Of a stretch of DNA of 8,960 nt, positions 1-6,886 are shown one piece after another; the stretch's first letter is position 1; every line of letters starts with the position of its first letter. The DNA is from a bacterium (lineage in GTDB: Bacteria > Spirochaetota > UBA4802 > UBA5550), in assembly GCA_024224995.1 (NCBI GenBank), contig JAAENB010000052.1, positions 1-8,960 of the forward strand, read 5' to 3'. The translations under genes were made by a program, and so were the position numbers. The notes beneath the pieces are model-generated. The model saw only the letters and a program-made list of their open reading frames with translations. It was not told the DNA's origin and ran no database searches.

Positions 1-2273
1 GGTGCGGCTGGTGCTCCGGTTTGAGGCGGAGCCGGGATTCTTTCGGGAGCTTCTTTTACCGGCAGTTTTTCCAGGATATCAAGAATGGGCTGGGGGTCCA
101 GGCTTACGGATATGGGTTTGTCGTACCGGGCTTCAATTATGGCCGGTTGTCTATCGGTTTCGGGGACAAAATTATTCGCAGTCATAGTATCGAGTTTTTG
201 ATTAAGTTCATTCAGGTCGCTTTTTAAATTCGCTATCTCGTTAATGTCGTCCTTGAATTGTTCAAAATCTTTTTCTTTTTGCTGCGATTTCAGCTCTTTC
301 AGCTCAGCAGCAGTTTCTTCCTTTTCGTTGATAACCGCTTCCAGGTGTTCTCTTAACTCTCCCAGGTCGTTCCGCAGATCGTCTATCTCTGATTCTTCAT
401 ATTCCAGGCGGTCATCTCTTTTTTTCTCGCGTTCACCCGCGCTCTTTTCCCGGTCTTCAAGCAGTTCCTCCAGGTTATTTCTCAGACCCGAAAGCTCGTC
501 CCGGATACCGTTAACTTCCGATTCTTCTTTCCGTTCGCGCTCTTTTTCAAGCTGTTCCAGCTTTTCAGCAGCCTCTTCTTTTTCGTCAATAGCAGACTCC
601 AGGTGTCCTCTAAGACCATTGATATCACTTTTGAGCCTGTTAATCTCCGATTCCCGTTCAATGTCCCGGAGATTTTTTAAACGCTCAATTTCATGAGCCG
701 TCATATCCTTTCCAGTGTTGATCTCTGCCAGGTTGACCTTTATTTCATCCAGCTCAACAATAAGCTTTTCGAATTTCTTCTCCGGCCCGGCACCACCCGC
801 ACCGGCACCACCGCCTGCTCCGCCGCCTCCGGCTGCTCCCACTGCGCCTGCTTCTCCAACAGCTCCGGCACCACCCCCGGTTCCGGTGCCTCCGCCTGAT
901 CCGCCGCCTCCGGCTGCTCCCACTGCGCCTGCTTCTCCCACTGCGCCTGTGCCACCTCCGGTTCCGGCACCACCGCCTGCTCCGCCGCCTCCGGCTGCTC
1001 CCACTGCGCCTGCTTCTCCAACAGCTCCGGCACCACCCCCGGTTCCGGTGCCACCGCCTGATCCGCCGCCTCCGCCTGCTCCCACTGCGTCTGCTTCTCC
1101 CACTGCGCCTGTGCCACCGCCGGTTCCGGCACCTCCGCCTGCTCCCACTGCGTCTGCTTCTCCAACAGCGCCTGTGCCACCTCCGGTTCCGGCACCTCCG
1201 CCTGCTCCGCCTGCTCCCACTGCGTCTGCTTCTCCAACAGCGCCTGTGCCACCTCCGGTTCCGGCACCTCCGCCTGCTCCGCCGCCTCCGGCTGCTCCCA
1301 CTGCGTCTGCTTCTCCAACAGCGCCTGCGCCTCCTCCGGTTCCGGCGCCTCCGCCTGCTCCGCCGCCTCCGGCTGCTCCCACTGCGTCTGCTTCTCCAAC
1401 AGCGCCTGCGCCACCGCCAGTTCCTGCGCCTCCACCGCCGCCTCCGGCTGCTCCACTGCCTGCCGCGTCTGCCGCTGCCGGTTTTGGAGTCGGCATGTGG
1501 CCACTACCCGCATCAACAACAATAACCGGTCCCGGCCCCTGGGCCGGAACCGGTGGAGTATCCTTTTTTAATCCATGGATCTCGTTTTTTAAATGCTCGG
1601 CCACCCGTGCCACAATTCTGTCTTCATTTAAGGGAGCGCTCTTTTCCGCGTCTATCACCCCGATATTTATGGCATTTGGTACGGGCCCGTCAATCGTAAA
1701 CTTTACCTCGTTTGCGCTTATGGGCTTTTCAAATGAATCCTGCTCTACCTTCTTTTTAGCGACTTCCTCTTGCTTTTCTCTAAAATTATTGAGATATTCA
1801 ATATTCGCGTCTATCTTATCCCGGACTTCCACAGTATTGACCCTGGCCCGAACCCCTTCATAAAGGGATATTGCTGTTGTAAAATCTCCTTTTGCGGCAA
1901 AATTCTGAGAATTTATTAATATCTGCTTGTATACTTTTAAGCGGGACCTTTCCGGTACTATTTCATCTGCCATGTAGGGCAGCTTAAACGTGTCATCCAG
2001 TGCCCGCGCGCTTGACGGTGCCGGGTCGTCGGAACTTCTTCTCTTGGGTAAATTTTCCTCGGGAAATTCCTTTTCTATCTCCTGATCGATGGCTCGTCTT
2101 CTGAATATTTTATCGGGAGTGGGCTTCTCATCGCCGTTTTCCTTTGCCGTTTCCTCATCGTCTCCGCCTTCCCCGCTCTTTTGGGACACTTTTTTATTAT
2201 CTTTTCCGCCAAAAAGAGCCCAGAACAGTATTGATACGATAAATAATAATAGTATTGTTAACAGTATATTCAT
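1..2273 (-). CDS. Membrane-anchored Gly-rich/coiled-coil protein, 3' end outside window
   Basis: I do not recognise a named family. The frame is open without interruption from ATG 2273 to the left edge (757 full codons, no stop), so the C-terminus is missing. Order of regions: residues 3-20 are a hydrophobic helix (LLTILLLFIVSILFWALF) followed by GGKDNKK, an uncleaved-anchor pattern with basic residues on the C-terminal side. Residues about 25-100 are charged and disordered. Residues about 110-160 form helical pairs resembling one TPR (AAKGDFTTAISLYEGVRARV). Residues about 175-245 are a mixed segment. Residues about 270-495 are Gly/Ala-rich 27-residue repeats. Residues about 498-697 are Glu/Lys/Leu-rich coiled coil containing 43-residue repeats. 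From 698 the chain is Pro-rich (ILDILEKLPVKEAPERIPAP). Start choice: the ATG begins directly before the anchor; the Shine-Dalgarno is weak (ACGAGC). A structural or scaffold role at the membrane is inference. The same DNA in other frames also lacks stops across the repeats, but only this frame joins anchor and coiled coil. Confidence 0.85.
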   Translation of the reverse strand, partial: MNILLTILLLFIVSILFWALFGGKDNKKVSQKSGEGGDDEETAKENGDEKPTPDKIFRRRAIDQEIEKEFPEENLPKRRSSDDPAPSSARALDDTFKLPYMADEIVPERSRLKVYKQILINSQNFAAKGDFTTAISLYEGVRARVNTVEVRDKIDANIEYLNNFREKQEEVAKKKVEQDSFEKPISANEVKFTIDGPVPNAINIGVIDAEKSAPLNEDRIVARVAEHLKNEIHGLKKDTPPVPAQGPGPVIVVDAGSGHMPTPKPAAADAAGSGAAGGGGGGAGTGGGAGAVGEADAVGAAGGGGAGGGAGTGGGAGAVGEADAVGAAGGGGAGGGAGTGGGTGAVGEADAVGAGGAGGGAGTGGGTGAVGEADAVGAGGGAGTGGGTGAVGEADAVGAGGGGGSGGGTGTGGGAGAVGEAGAVGAAGGGGAGGGAGTGGGTGAVGEAGAVGAAGGGGSGGGTGTGGGAGAVGEAGAVGAAGGGGAGGGAGAGGAGPEKKFEKLIVELDEIKVNLAEINTGKDMTAHEIERLKNLRDIERESEINRLKSDINGLRGHLESAIDEKEEAAEKLEQLEKERERKEESEVNGIRDELSGLRNNLEELLEDREKSAGEREKKRDDRLEYEESEIDDLRNDLGELREHLEAVINEKEETAAELKELKSQQKEKDFEQFKDDINEIANLKSDLNELNQKLDTMTANNFVPETDRQPAIIEARYDKPISVSLDPQPILDILEKLPVKEAPERIPAPPQTGAPAA
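267..653 (-). repeat. Three 129-bp repeats encoding 43-residue coiled-coil units
   Basis: Within the coiled coil, three consecutive units each begin ESE(I/V) and are exactly 43 codons long: 653-525, 524-396 and 395-267. Shared pattern: ESEI-x-x-L-(K/R)-x-(D/E)-(I/L)-x-x-LR-x-(H/N)-LE, then an acidic/basic stretch such as DEKEEAAEKLEQL. A partial fourth copy (NEIANLKSDLNEL) follows after an irregular linker. DNA identity is visible but modest, so this is an older duplication than the Gly-rich array. Confidence 0.8.
803..1458 (-). repeat. In-frame 81-bp tandem repeat encoding Gly-rich 27-residue units
   Basis: The plus-strand word CCCACTGCG recurs as unit marker at 838, 919, 1000, 1081, 1144, 1216, 1297 and 1378. 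The spacings are 81, 81, 81, 63, 72, 81 and 81 bp. Every unit is thus 27, 24 or 21 codons, and length changes occur in steps of 9 bp. A partial unit lies at 803-837 and a decayed one near 1440-1458. Each unit encodes VGEA(D/G)AVGAAGGGG followed by (A/S)GGG(A/T)GTGGGAGA. Units differ mainly by synonymous or Ala/Ser/Thr changes. Array length is likely variable between strains by slippage or recombination, which is inference. Confidence 0.92.
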
Positions 2274-2568
2274 TTTTAGCTCGTTTCTAATATAACTATA
2301 ATATAACATTATTATTGCTTTTCAGCAATATCTTTTTATTATCGTCATTTTTTTACCGTCTCTACCGGTTATTTTTTATTTTGCAACAAACCTGAAATAT
2401 AATTATACTATAATAAGAGGCGTAATTTTGCTCATGAAATCGCTAATAAATTGTTAAAATATCGAAAAAAAAAGATAGACAGCAGTAGCTGCATCAATAC
2501 CTTATGCGAAATTAATGCAAGCAATCACACTTTTTGAGTAAATACTTTATATAAAAGAGGGATATATT
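2274..2568. other. AT-rich divergent intergenic region
   Basis: There is no gene here. It separates the minus-strand coiled-coil gene from the plus-strand DUF1858 gene and should hold both promoters. For the minus-strand gene a weak sigma70-like pair is visible: TTGCTG (complement of 2323-2328), 17 bp, then TATATT (complement of 2300-2305), which would give a leader of about 20 nt. A small hairpin, TATTGC/GCAATA at 2313-2330, overlaps this -35. Another short inverted repeat, ACCG/CGGT, sits at 2355-2369 among T-tracts. I found no convincing -35/-10 pair for the DUF1858 gene. Confidence 0.4.
2556..2562 (+). promoter_or_regulatory. Ribosome binding site of DUF1858 gene
   Basis: AGAGGGA lies 6 nt before ATG 2569 and fixes the start of the small gene. 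Confidence 0.75.
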
Positions 2569-2781
2569 ATGAGTGATAAAATCAATAAAGATATGACTTT
2601 CGGTGAAGTTCTTCAGCAATTTCCTAAAACCGGTCCTATCCTGGCAAACTATGGCCTGCACTGCATTGGCTGCCACATTGGTGTTACGGAAACTATCGAA
2701 CAGGGTGCTCAGGCTCATGGCCTTGACGCAGCTAAAATCGATGAAATGCTTAAAGACCTGAATGTAAACGGAATTGAATAG
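2569..2781 (+). CDS. DUF1858 / hybrid-cluster-associated redox disulfide protein
   Basis: This 70-residue protein has the full length of a stand-alone DUF1858 domain (TIGR03980-like, 'hybrid cluster protein-associated redox disulfide domain'). Seen: an N-terminal helix region with KDMTFGEVLQQFP, then ANYGLHCIGCHIG with Cys32 and Cys35 as a CxxC pair flanked by His31 and His36, then a C-terminal helix (GLDAAKIDEMLKDLN). There is no signal peptide or membrane segment, so it should be cytosolic. Family members are small proteins of anaerobes proposed to act in redox chemistry or metal binding; the exact substrate is not established. It stands alone here: no hybrid cluster protein gene is adjacent. 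It has a strong Shine-Dalgarno and ends at a hairpin terminator shared with the converging glgX. Confidence 0.9.
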   Translation: MSDKINKDMTFGEVLQQFPKTGPILANYGLHCIGCHIGVTETIEQGAQAHGLDAAKIDEMLKDLNVNGIE

Positions 2782-2803
2782 TCTTTTCCGGTCAGAAAAA
2801 CGG

Positions 2804-2822
2804 GTCCCGAAATAATCGGGAC
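2804..2822. terminator. Bidirectional terminator between DUF1858 gene and glgX
   Basis: A perfect 7-bp stem GTCCCGA/TCGGGAC with loop AATAA lies between the convergent stops. On the minus strand it begins 2 nt after the glgX stop and is followed by CCG then TTTTT, a good intrinsic terminator. On the plus strand it is followed by the weaker U-tract TCTTATT. Confidence 0.85.
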
Positions 2823-2824
2823 TC

Positions 2825-4972
2825 TTATTCTGCCGCTATAAGTACCACTGTTGTCAACTTCCGTACATAATACCTGTTCTCTTTCACCTGCGGTCCTGTT
2901 CCCGGCTCCATTATATCATCAGGAGAGGCATTTGCCGTATCTATAACCATTTTCCAACTCCTCCCCGATGGCGCCACTGGTATTTCATAAAACCTGCTTA
3001 TCATTGAGGCGTTAAAAATAATATAGATATCCGCATCACTGTTCTTCGCCTTTTCCCTGCTGTATTCTCCGTTTATAAGCGCTGCAATAGTATGGCTTTT
3101 CTTCCCCCAGTCGGGCTGCCCAACGTTATGCCCGTGCCATGAGATATCGGGCGCGGAATAACCATCACGTTTCTTTCCGGTGAAAAAAGAAATTCTTGTT
3201 AACAGGGGGTTATCCTTTCTGAATTGTATTATCTTACGGGTAAATTCAAATATCTCCCTGTTTTTTGTTAGAAAATCCCAGTTTATCCAGGATAGATCAT
3301 TATCCTGGCAATAGGAATTGTTATTCCCTTTCTGAGTTCTCCTGAACTCATCTCCTGCCAGCAGCATTGGTATTCCATGAGACAAAAAAAGTGTGGCGAT
3401 AAAGTTTTTTATCATCCTGCTTCTCATTTTATCTATAAAAGGAGTTGCCTCTACGCCTTCGATCCCGTAGTTATTACTCTCATTGTTATTTTCCCCGTCC
3501 CTGTTTTCTTCTCCGTTCTCTTCATTATGCTTCCGGTTATAGCTTACCAGGTCGTTCAGAGTAAACCCGTCGTGACAGGTTATAAAATTGATACTGTGCT
3601 GGGGCGCTCTTCCTTCTTTTTCATAGAGGTCGGAGCTCCCGGTAAAGCGGGTGGTAAAAAGCCCTACAGTACCCTGCTCTCCATTCCAGAACTGCCGCAC
3701 ATCATCCCGGTATCTGCCGTTCCATTCGGCCCATCTGCCGGGAAAATCTCCTACCTGGTAAGCTCCTGCCGCGTCCCAGGCCTCTGCGATAATCTTTGTA
3801 TCCCGCAATATGGGATCTTCTTCTATCCACTCTATGAGAGGCGGATTGGGGAGCATATTCCCGTCCTGGTCCCGCCCCAGTATGGAGGCCAGGTCGAACC
3901 TGAACCCGTCAATATTCATTTCCACGACCCAATACCTGAGACTATCCAGTATAAAGTCACGCACCAGGGGATGGTTGCAGTTAAACGTATTTCCGCAGCC
4001 CGAATAATTCTTGTAATACCGTTTATCCTCTTCAAGGATATAATATATGGAATTGTCTATCCCCCGAAACGATATGGTGGGCCCGGTCTGGTCCCCTTCC
4101 ACTGTATGATTATAGACTACGTCAAGTATTACCTCTATTCCGGCGTCATGAAAGGCTTTTACCATCTCTTTAAATTCCCGCACCTGCTCTCCCATGGTAC
4201 TGCCGCTTGAATAGCTCCCTTTTGGCGCGAAAAATGAGAGCGTACTGTATCCCCAGTAATTCTTTAAGCGTTTTCCTGTTTTTGGATTAATGTTGATATT
4301 CTCATACTCATCAAACTCCTGTACCGGCAAAAGCTCTACTGCCGTAACTCCCAGCTCCTGCAAATACGGGATCTTTTCCACCAGCCCTTTATAGGTCCCT
4401 TTATGCTCTGCTCCTGATGTCTCATGCCTGGTAAAGCCCTTTACATGGAGCTCATAAATTATTATATCATGATAGGGCAGCTTTATGGCCCTGTCTTTTA
4501 TGTCCTCTCCATTGGAAACAACGATACTCCTGGGTACGGAGCCTATGCTCTCTGTTTCTGAAAAAGAAAGATCAATCTCGGGCGACTCCGGGTCATATCC
4601 CCGCGCGCTGGTATGTTCAAACTTAAAATTTCCGGTTACGGCCTTTGAATAGGGATCAATTAAAAGCTTGTTCCTGTTATACCGGTGCCCTTCTCCCGGC
4701 TCATACGGCCCGTCTATTGTATACCCATAGAGCTGGCCCTCGCCCACTTCCTTCACCCATACATGCCAGATGTCGCCTGTTTTATTCATCTCAGGATCGA
4801 GCTCTATCTCGTCATAGCTTGAATTGGGCTCTCCCGTATGGAACAATAAAAGGCTTACTGCTGTTGCGTGCCTGCTGAATATTGAAAACTGTATTCCGTC
4901 CTTATGGGGATTCGCTCCCAGCGGCAGCGGGATCCCGGGCAAGGTTTTTATTTCCTGTTTTTGACTGTTCAT
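2825..4972 (-). CDS. glgX: Glycogen debranching enzyme GlgX
   Basis: This 715-residue GH13 enzyme hydrolyses alpha-1,6 branch linkages in glycogen or limit dextrin in the cytosol (GlgX/isoamylase group). Residues about 15-105 look like the N-terminal CBM48 module (GIPLPLGANPHKDGIQFSIF, YGYTIDGPYEPGEGHRYN). The (beta/alpha)8 domain follows with the standard GH13 motifs: DVVYNH at 284-289, GFRFD with nucleophile Asp360, AEAW with acid/base Glu397, and CHD with Asp468. The C-terminal beta domain ends VVLIAAE. Length fits the family (about 650-720). ATG 4972 is preceded by AAGGA at 7-8 nt spacing. No catalytic residue is missing. No other glycogen genes are in the window, so it may be a monocistronic unit. 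Its promoter was not identified; the inverted-repeat element at 5007-5130 lies directly upstream and may contain it. Strict GlgX versus plant-type isoamylase specificity cannot be read from sequence alone. Confidence 0.95.
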   Translation of the reverse strand: MNSQKQEIKTLPGIPLPLGANPHKDGIQFSIFSRHATAVSLLLFHTGEPNSSYDEIELDPEMNKTGDIWHVWVKEVGEGQLYGYTIDGPYEPGEGHRYNRNKLLIDPYSKAVTGNFKFEHTSARGYDPESPEIDLSFSETESIGSVPRSIVVSNGEDIKDRAIKLPYHDIIIYELHVKGFTRHETSGAEHKGTYKGLVEKIPYLQELGVTAVELLPVQEFDEYENININPKTGKRLKNYWGYSTLSFFAPKGSYSSGSTMGEQVREFKEMVKAFHDAGIEVILDVVYNHTVEGDQTGPTISFRGIDNSIYYILEEDKRYYKNYSGCGNTFNCNHPLVRDFILDSLRYWVVEMNIDGFRFDLASILGRDQDGNMLPNPPLIEWIEEDPILRDTKIIAEAWDAAGAYQVGDFPGRWAEWNGRYRDDVRQFWNGEQGTVGLFTTRFTGSSDLYEKEGRAPQHSINFITCHDGFTLNDLVSYNRKHNEENGEENRDGENNNESNNYGIEGVEATPFIDKMRSRMIKNFIATLFLSHGIPMLLAGDEFRRTQKGNNNSYCQDNDLSWINWDFLTKNREIFEFTRKIIQFRKDNPLLTRISFFTGKKRDGYSAPDISWHGHNVGQPDWGKKSHTIAALINGEYSREKAKNSDADIYIIFNASMISRFYEIPVAPSGRSWKMVIDTANASPDDIMEPGTGPQVKENRYYVRKLTTVVLIAAE

Positions 4973-5006
4973 GTTTCTATTCCTTTGTTTCTGCTTTTTC
5001 TTTCAG

Positions 5007-5130
5007 CCCCCTGATCCCCCAAAGGGGGCACGATGGAGGAGTCTATGTTAAAACAAGAACTCCTTTTACAAAGAAGTATCCTGTCACGTGCCCCCTTTGG
5101 GGGTGCGACCCCTGCGAGGGGATCAGGGGG
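5007..5130. repeat. Asymmetric inverted-repeat element, MITE-like or REP-like
   Basis: The ends are the perfect 10-bp inverted repeat CCCCCTGATC (5007-5016) / GATCAGGGGG (5121-5130). Inside is a perfect 17-bp pair: CCCCCAAAGGGGGCACG (5016-5032) and its complement at 5087-5103. The arms would be continuous except that the right arm carries about 17 extra bases (5104-5120, TGCGACCCCTGCGAGGG). These are bounded by C-runs on the complementary strand, as expected if the left arm lost them by slippage. The AT-richer core holds another small hairpin, AGGAGT/ACTCCT (5037-5064). No transposase is encoded. I see no obvious target-site duplication. Confidence 0.75.
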
Positions 5131-5221
5131 CCGATAGAGGAAATATATATTATATACTGATTAATGAGAAATGCAATAAAATTATTAAAAAAACAGGCGT
5201 CTCTAATTAACCGGTTTCTTA

Positions 5222-5250
5222 TTGACAAAATGCTCCTCTTACACTAAAAA
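5222..5250 (+). promoter_or_regulatory. Sigma70-like promoter for the twin ATPase genes
   Basis: A perfect -35 TTGACA (5222-5227), a 17-bp spacer and a weaker -10 TAAAAA (5245-5250) would start transcripts near 5257, about 25 nt before ATG 5283. The surrounding AT-rich DNA makes chance -10 matches easy, but the -35 is exact. Confidence 0.5.
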
Positions 5251-5273
5251 AATTAAACGTTTATATATTATTT

Positions 5274-5278
5274 GAGGG
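5274..5278 (+). promoter_or_regulatory. Ribosome binding site of first ATPase-nuclease gene
   Basis: GAGGG sits 4 nt before ATG 5283, a slightly short spacing. The second copy has no comparable site and depends on GGGGAA at the end of the first gene. Confidence 0.6.
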
Positions 5279-5282
5279 AAAA

Positions 5283-6884
5283 ATGAGAAAATTTTCATCA
5301 TATGGGCCTGTGGACCCTGATTTAAACTATTATGCTCCGAGAAAAGAGTTAATTGACGACGCCTATCAGCAATTAATTGGAGATACCTTTGAAAAAGGCG
5401 GTAATTATATAACCGTATGGGCTCCACGGCAAACAGGCAAAACCTGGCTAATGCAGGAGGTTCTTTTTAAGCTTCAGACCGATAAAAGACTGGATGTGCT
5501 CAAGATTGACCTGGAACACCTGAAAATGGAAGATGATATAAGTAAGATATTAATATATATTGGCGAAACAATAGCTGAACAATTAAATAAAAAAATTATC
5601 AAAATTGATACTCCTGATAAATTTATGAGTATATTTAAAAAAAATATACTGGATAAGCCCCTGATCCTTATATTTGATGAGTTTGATGCCCTGGGTGAGA
5701 ATGCTATTAGCGGTATTGTTGGTGTATTTAGAAATATATACATGTTAAGAAGGAATCAAAGAAATTTATCCACAGAAGAAAGAGACTACCTTTTACATGG
5801 TGTTGCCCTCATTGGAGTGAGAAGCGTCCTTGGCATTGAGAATGCCAAAGGTTCCCCCTTTAATATTCAAAGAAGTGTTCATATTCCCAACCTTAGCTAT
5901 GATGAAGTTGATGAAATGTTTAAATGGTATGAACGGGAAAGCAAGAAGCAAGTTGACCAGGAGGTTATTGACAGGCTCTTTTATGAAACTGCCGGGCAGC
6001 CAGGTTTAACCTGCTGGTTTGGTGAACTGCTCACCGAGGGTTCTAAAGATCTTATTATCGATAAAAATAAGCCTGTCACAATGGATACTTTTAACAAAGT
6101 TTACACAGCAGCAACCGATATTCTTCCCAACAACAATATTCTGAATATAACCAGCAAAGCCAAACAGGAACCATTTAAAAACCAGGTTCTGGAATTATTC
6201 AGAACCGATAATAAAATTGAATTTAAATATGACGATAATGAACTGAATTTTTTATACATGAACGGTGTTATTGACCGGGAAAATGCCGGTGAAGAGGGAT
6301 ATTATGTTAAATTTCCCAGCTCCTTTGTTCAAAAAAGGCTTTTCAATCATTTTTCACGAGAAATATTTAAGCAGATGGGCAGGTATGTTGAGCCTTTTGA
6401 AGACATTGATTCCACAATAACCGAAACAAACCTGGATATTAAGCAAATAATTAAACTGTTTCAAAAATATTTAATAAAAAACAGGGACTGGTCTTTAAAA
6501 GACGCTCCAAGAAGATCGGATATGAGAATTTATGAAGCAGTATTTCATTTTAACCTGTATATGTATCTCCAGGGTTTCCTGAAAGGCAAAGGGGTTCAGG
6601 TTATTCCTGAATTCCCCACGGGTAACGGTCAGATTGATATACTGTTAAAATACAACGACCGTCTTTACGGTATTGAACTAAAAAGTTATACCGACAAAAC
6701 CGGGTACAAAAAAGGATTACTCCAGGCTGCCAGATACGGCAAGCACCTGGGACTTTCGGAAATCACCCTGGTCTTTTTCATTGAATACATTGATGACGAT
6801 AACCGTAACAAATATGAAGTTGATTATTTAGACGATTCTACCGGCGTCAAAGTGATGCCGGTCTTTGTTGAAACCGGGGAATAA
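5283..6884 (+). CDS. AAA-like ATPase with C-terminal PD-(D/E)XK nuclease domain, copy 1
   Basis: This 533-residue cytosolic protein has no signal or membrane segment. The N-terminal module is an AAA-like P-loop ATPase: entry motif YYAPRKELI (16-24), Walker A APRQTGKT (47-54; Ala replaces the usual first Gly), Walker B LILIFDE (127-133, Asp132/Glu133), a sensor-like strand GVALIGVRSV (173-182) and AGQPGLTCWF (237-246). The middle (about 260-400) is helical, winged-helix-like at best. The C-terminal domain (about 410-520) shows a PD-(D/E)XK core: Glu418, Asp452 in GNGQID, Glu465-x-Lys467 in GIELKS, and Gln481-AAR-Tyr485, the QxxxY helix of these nucleases. The architecture resembles the 'AAA-ATPase_like plus PDDEXK_9' and AAA_35-type proteins annotated as ATP-binding proteins; their biological role is poorly known. 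Nuclease activity is inferred from motifs. It is the first gene of a pair, driven by the 5222 promoter. Alternatives are a defence protein or an ATPase of a mobile-element family; neither is proven. Confidence 0.88.
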   Translation: MRKFSSYGPVDPDLNYYAPRKELIDDAYQQLIGDTFEKGGNYITVWAPRQTGKTWLMQEVLFKLQTDKRLDVLKIDLEHLKMEDDISKILIYIGETIAEQLNKKIIKIDTPDKFMSIFKKNILDKPLILIFDEFDALGENAISGIVGVFRNIYMLRRNQRNLSTEERDYLLHGVALIGVRSVLGIENAKGSPFNIQRSVHIPNLSYDEVDEMFKWYERESKKQVDQEVIDRLFYETAGQPGLTCWFGELLTEGSKDLIIDKNKPVTMDTFNKVYTAATDILPNNNILNITSKAKQEPFKNQVLELFRTDNKIEFKYDDNELNFLYMNGVIDRENAGEEGYYVKFPSSFVQKRLFNHFSREIFKQMGRYVEPFEDIDSTITETNLDIKQIIKLFQKYLIKNRDWSLKDAPRRSDMRIYEAVFHFNLYMYLQGFLKGKGVQVIPEFPTGNGQIDILLKYNDRLYGIELKSYTDKTGYKKGLLQAARYGKHLGLSEITLVFFIEYIDDDNRNKYEVDYLDDSTGVKVMPVFVETGE

Positions 6885-6886
6885 AA

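Noticed and set aside
740..1522. 260-codon minus-strand open frame through the repeat array (QALLEKQTQWEQ repeats)
   Set aside because: It exists because the 81-bp unit is a multiple of three and lacks stops. It has only a TTG start inside the larger gene and no ribosome site. The Gly-rich frame is continuous with the anchor and the coiled coil.
715..1863. 382-codon plus-strand Pro/Ala-rich open frame
   Set aside because: It is antisense to the continuous minus-strand gene; the Pro-rich repeats are the complement of Gly codons, with no ribosome site and no recognisable domain.
3377..4210. 277-codon plus-strand open frame
   Set aside because: It lies wholly antisense to the catalytic domain of glgX, whose motifs are all intact, and shows no protein family features.
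4882..5160. Short open frames across the inverted-repeat element (plus 4882-5160, minus 5043-5228)
   Set aside because: They read through palindromic non-coding DNA, have no ribosome sites and match no known protein.
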